Assembly (NCBI GenBank): GCA_002432795.1 | Contig: DJGU01000131.1 | Coordinates: forward strand, 1 to 7,774 | Direction of reading: 5' to 3' | Source of the DNA: Anaerolineaceae bacterium UBA5838 | Lineage (GTDB): Bacteria > Chloroflexota > Anaerolineae > Anaerolineales > Anaerolineaceae | Length of the DNA stretch: 7,774 nt | Shown here: one piece after another, positions 6,368 through 7,774 of the stretch | How the letters are laid out: the number at the start of each line of letters is the position of its first letter | Position numbering within the stretch: position 1 is the first letter of the stretch | Program-made: the position numbers and the translations under genes | The notes under the pieces: model-generated | What the model saw: only the letters and a program-made list of their open reading frames with translations | The model's database searches: none | Told to the model about the DNA's origin: nothing

Positions 6368-6976
6368 ATGCGCACCATTCCTGGTCCGGTTCAAAACCTG
6401 ATCGATGCTTTCGCGCGCCTGCCTGGCATTGGGCCCAAAACAGCTTCACGCCTGACCTTCTTCCTGCTTAAGGCTCCAGCAGAAACATCGCTGGACCTGG
6501 CGCAGGCGCTTGAAGCCATGCAAACTGAAACTTCTCACTGCACCGAGTGCTTCAATATCACGCTGGCGGGAGAAGAAAAGTGCGAAATTTGCGCTTCCTC
6601 AACGCGCGACCAGGAGCTGATCTGTGTGGTGGAAGAGCCCTTGGACGTGCTGGCAATCGAGCGCACGGGTGCTTTCCAAGGAAAATATCACGTCTTGCAG
6701 GGCGTGCTTTCGCCCATCGAAGGCATTGGACCCGACCAGATCAAGATTTTTCCCTTGTTGGAGCGGCTGAAAAACAGTCACGTCCGCGAGGTGATCATTG
6801 CCACCAATCCTTCGATGGAAGGCGACGCGACTGCCCTCTACCTGCAGCAGCGCATTAGCAAGATGGGCATCAAAGTCACGCGCTTAGCGCGAGGGCTGCC
6901 TGTGGGGGGAGACATTGAATACGCTGACCAGAGCACCCTTCAGCGCGCCTTGTCCTACCGGCAGGAGATGGAGTAA
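6368..6976 (+). CDS. recR: Recombination mediator RecR
   Basis: RecR acts with RecF and RecO to load RecA at single-stranded gaps in recombinational repair. The 202-residue length is exact for the family. A helix-hairpin-helix, RLPGIGPKTASRL, covers residues 17-29. A zinc site uses Cys58, Cys61, Cys72 and Cys75. The TOPRIM domain begins around 83 with ICVVEEPLDVLAIE, and includes NPSMEGDATALYL (147-159). The conserved C-terminal segment is ARGLPVGGDIEYAD (174-187). The start ATG lies five bases after the ybaB stop, with only a weak upstream AGCAAGA site, so translational coupling is likely. It ends the dnaX-ybaB-recR operon. No key residue is missing. Confidence 0.97.
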   Translation: MRTIPGPVQNLIDAFARLPGIGPKTASRLTFFLLKAPAETSLDLAQALEAMQTETSHCTECFNITLAGEEKCEICASSTRDQELICVVEEPLDVLAIERTGAFQGKYHVLQGVLSPIEGIGPDQIKIFPLLERLKNSHVREVIIATNPSMEGDATALYLQQRISKMGIKVTRLARGLPVGGDIEYADQSTLQRALSYRQEME

Positions 6977-7120
6977 TTCCCTGAATTTATTCTTGGAACG
7001 GGGAGAAATAATCTGCGATTCCGCGAACCATTCCCAGGTTTGGTTAATGAATGAAAGAATAACCTGATCATGGCATTCTTGATAAATGGATATAACTCAT
7101 TTTCAGCAGGAAAATTATTG

Positions 7121-7189
7121 TTGCTATTGACGATTATTTTGTGTTATCTTATGTATCAAACAGCAAGAGATGGAGTGAATAAAAAGGAG
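7121..7189 (+). promoter_or_regulatory. Candidate promoter and ribosome binding site of the UPF0158 gene
   Basis: Two overlapping promoter readings exist: TTGCTA (7121-7126) with TATCTT (7145-7150) at 18 bases, or TTGACG (7127-7132) with TATGTA (7150-7155) at 17 bases. Each has one good and one weaker element. AAGGAG at 7184-7189 lies six bases before the ATG at 7196. Together they support starting translation at 7196 rather than at the in-frame ATG at 7070. Confidence 0.4.
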
Positions 7190-7195
7190 CATGAC

Positions 7196-7609
7196 ATGAT
7201 CAATCTAAAAGACCTCGCTGAACAATTTGAGATGGTCCCTGAACCGCAGTGCTTTTGGTTTGACCGGCAGACTGAGGAAGTGATTTTTATCAACACGATG
7301 GATCCGGAAGAAGAAGATGAAGAACTGCTCAATGCAGTGGAAGAGGATTCTGAAAGATACATTGCATTGCCCAGTCAATTTGAGATACACGAGTGGCAGA
7401 TGATGGCGGACTTTGTGGATGAAATTGACGACGACAGCCTGCAAGACCGTTTCTCGTTTGCTATTCACGGTCGGGGTGCCTTCAGGAATTTCGAGCGCCT
7501 GACCTACGAAACTGATATGGAACAAGCCTGGTACGCTTTTAAACGTGAAGCCTACAAGGAAAAAGCCAGGCAGTGGTGCGAGGATAACGACATAGCTTAC
7601 AGCGAGTAA
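7196..7609 (+). CDS. UPF0158 family protein
   Basis: The 137-residue acidic protein matches the UPF0158 pattern: a start motif MINLKDLAEQFEMV, the short WFDRQTEEVIFI strand pair (21-32), the Glu/Asp-rich stretch 37-52, RYIALP (54-59), and the hallmark GAFRNFERL (94-102) followed by AWYAFKREAY (111-120) and a W at 127. Its function is not known. An in-frame ATG at 7070 would add 42 residues with a hydrophobic segment. That segment is AT-rich and contains the candidate promoter, so it is probably not translated; AAGGAG before 7196 is the deciding signal. It is a single gene after the recR operon with no obvious partner. The proposed minus-strand frame at the right edge would end 3 bases beyond its stop, so no terminator fits between them. 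Confidence 0.85.
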   Translation: MINLKDLAEQFEMVPEPQCFWFDRQTEEVIFINTMDPEEEDEELLNAVEEDSERYIALPSQFEIHEWQMMADFVDEIDDDSLQDRFSFAIHGRGAFRNFERLTYETDMEQAWYAFKREAYKEKARQWCEDNDIAYSE

Positions 7610-7611
7610 GA

Positions 7612-7774
7612 TCACCGCGCGCCTTCTTTGTGACTGCACTTCAGGCAGAGGCTGAATATTCTGCAAAATTGAGCGTTGTCTCTCACCAAAACAGTGTCTG
7701 TTTGAAGGGTGGGATTTTGTTCGGTGGGATTTTGTTCAGCATTTTGTTCAGCACGTAATGCCTCAAAATAAAAT
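7612..7774 (-). CDS. Possible C-terminus of a convergent gene with in-frame tandem repeats, truncated by window edge
   Basis: An open frame of 53 codons enters from the right edge and ends at a TGA at 7614-7612. Its beginning reads ALRAEQNAEQNPTEQNPTLQ, in which the DNA tandem repeats keep the frame; the tail has Cys-rich residues (FCRIFSLCLKCSHKEGAR). I do not recognise a family. A 53-codon open stretch can occur by chance, so this is tentative; in-frame repeats raise the chance that it is coding. It converges on the UPF0158 gene. Confidence 0.3.
   Translation of the reverse strand, partial: FYFEALRAEQNAEQNPTEQNPTLQTDTVLVRDNAQFCRIFSLCLKCSHKEGAR
7708..7752. repeat. Short compound tandem repeat
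   Basis: GGTGGGATTTTGTTC occurs twice in a row (7708-7722 and 7723-7737). The end of the second copy forms a second tandem pair, ATTTTGTTCAGC, at 7729-7740 and 7741-7752. The units are 15 and 12 bases, both multiples of three, and read EQNPT and EQNA (phase variants) in the minus-strand frame. Such units can change copy number by slippage. Confidence 0.85.

Noticed and set aside
7070..7195. Hydrophobic N-terminal extension of the UPF0158 protein from the ATG at 7070.
   Set aside because: The AAGGAG site fits the ATG at 7196, UPF0158 proteins begin there by pattern, and the extension region is AT-rich and holds promoter-like boxes.

Overview
This looks like bacterial chromosome of roughly balanced base composition with a conserved housekeeping core. 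The order dnaX-ybaB-recR, the convergent UPF0158 gene, a DinB-fold protein, a lamin-tail-domain protein and many CATTGCGAG/GCAATCTC-type dispersed palindromes together suggest a Chloroflexota bacterium, perhaps Anaerolineae. That assignment is inference from gene style and context only; there is no rRNA in the window.

Layout. Positions 1-1820 hold a tight minus-strand operon: an O6-alkylguanine-DNA alkyltransferase (ogt type), then the ribosome-assembly GTPase era, then a YhhN/TMEM86-family membrane protein cut by the left window edge. Neighbouring genes overlap by about 8-11 bases, which suggests translational coupling. A short divergent intergenic region (about 1821-2050) carries a perfect 13-bp palindrome. 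It leads into a plus-strand pair, an adenine-type phosphoribosyltransferase followed 3 bases later by a DinB-fold protein (2051-3295).

Positions 3296-3909 contain no convincing gene. They hold two facing REP-like palindromes with 11-bp terminal inverted repeats, a second imperfect palindromic block, a strong terminator-like hairpin and an AT-rich stretch. After this comes a second plus-strand operon (3910-6976): a membrane-anchored lamin-tail-domain protein, dnaX (DNA polymerase III tau/gamma), ybaB/ebfC (nucleoid-associated) and recR. These genes link replication and recombinational repair. The spacing is close throughout, with a 1-base stop/start overlap between dnaX and ybaB.

After a gap with a candidate promoter comes a UPF0158-family gene (7196-7609). 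The right edge may hold the C-terminus of a convergent minus-strand gene containing in-frame tandem repeats (7612-7774).

I found no clearly novel multi-gene system. The points most worth checking are the paired REP-like element, the lamin-tail protein at the head of the dnaX operon, the Gln replacing the usual arginine finger in the alkyltransferase, and the repeat-containing partial ORF at the right edge.
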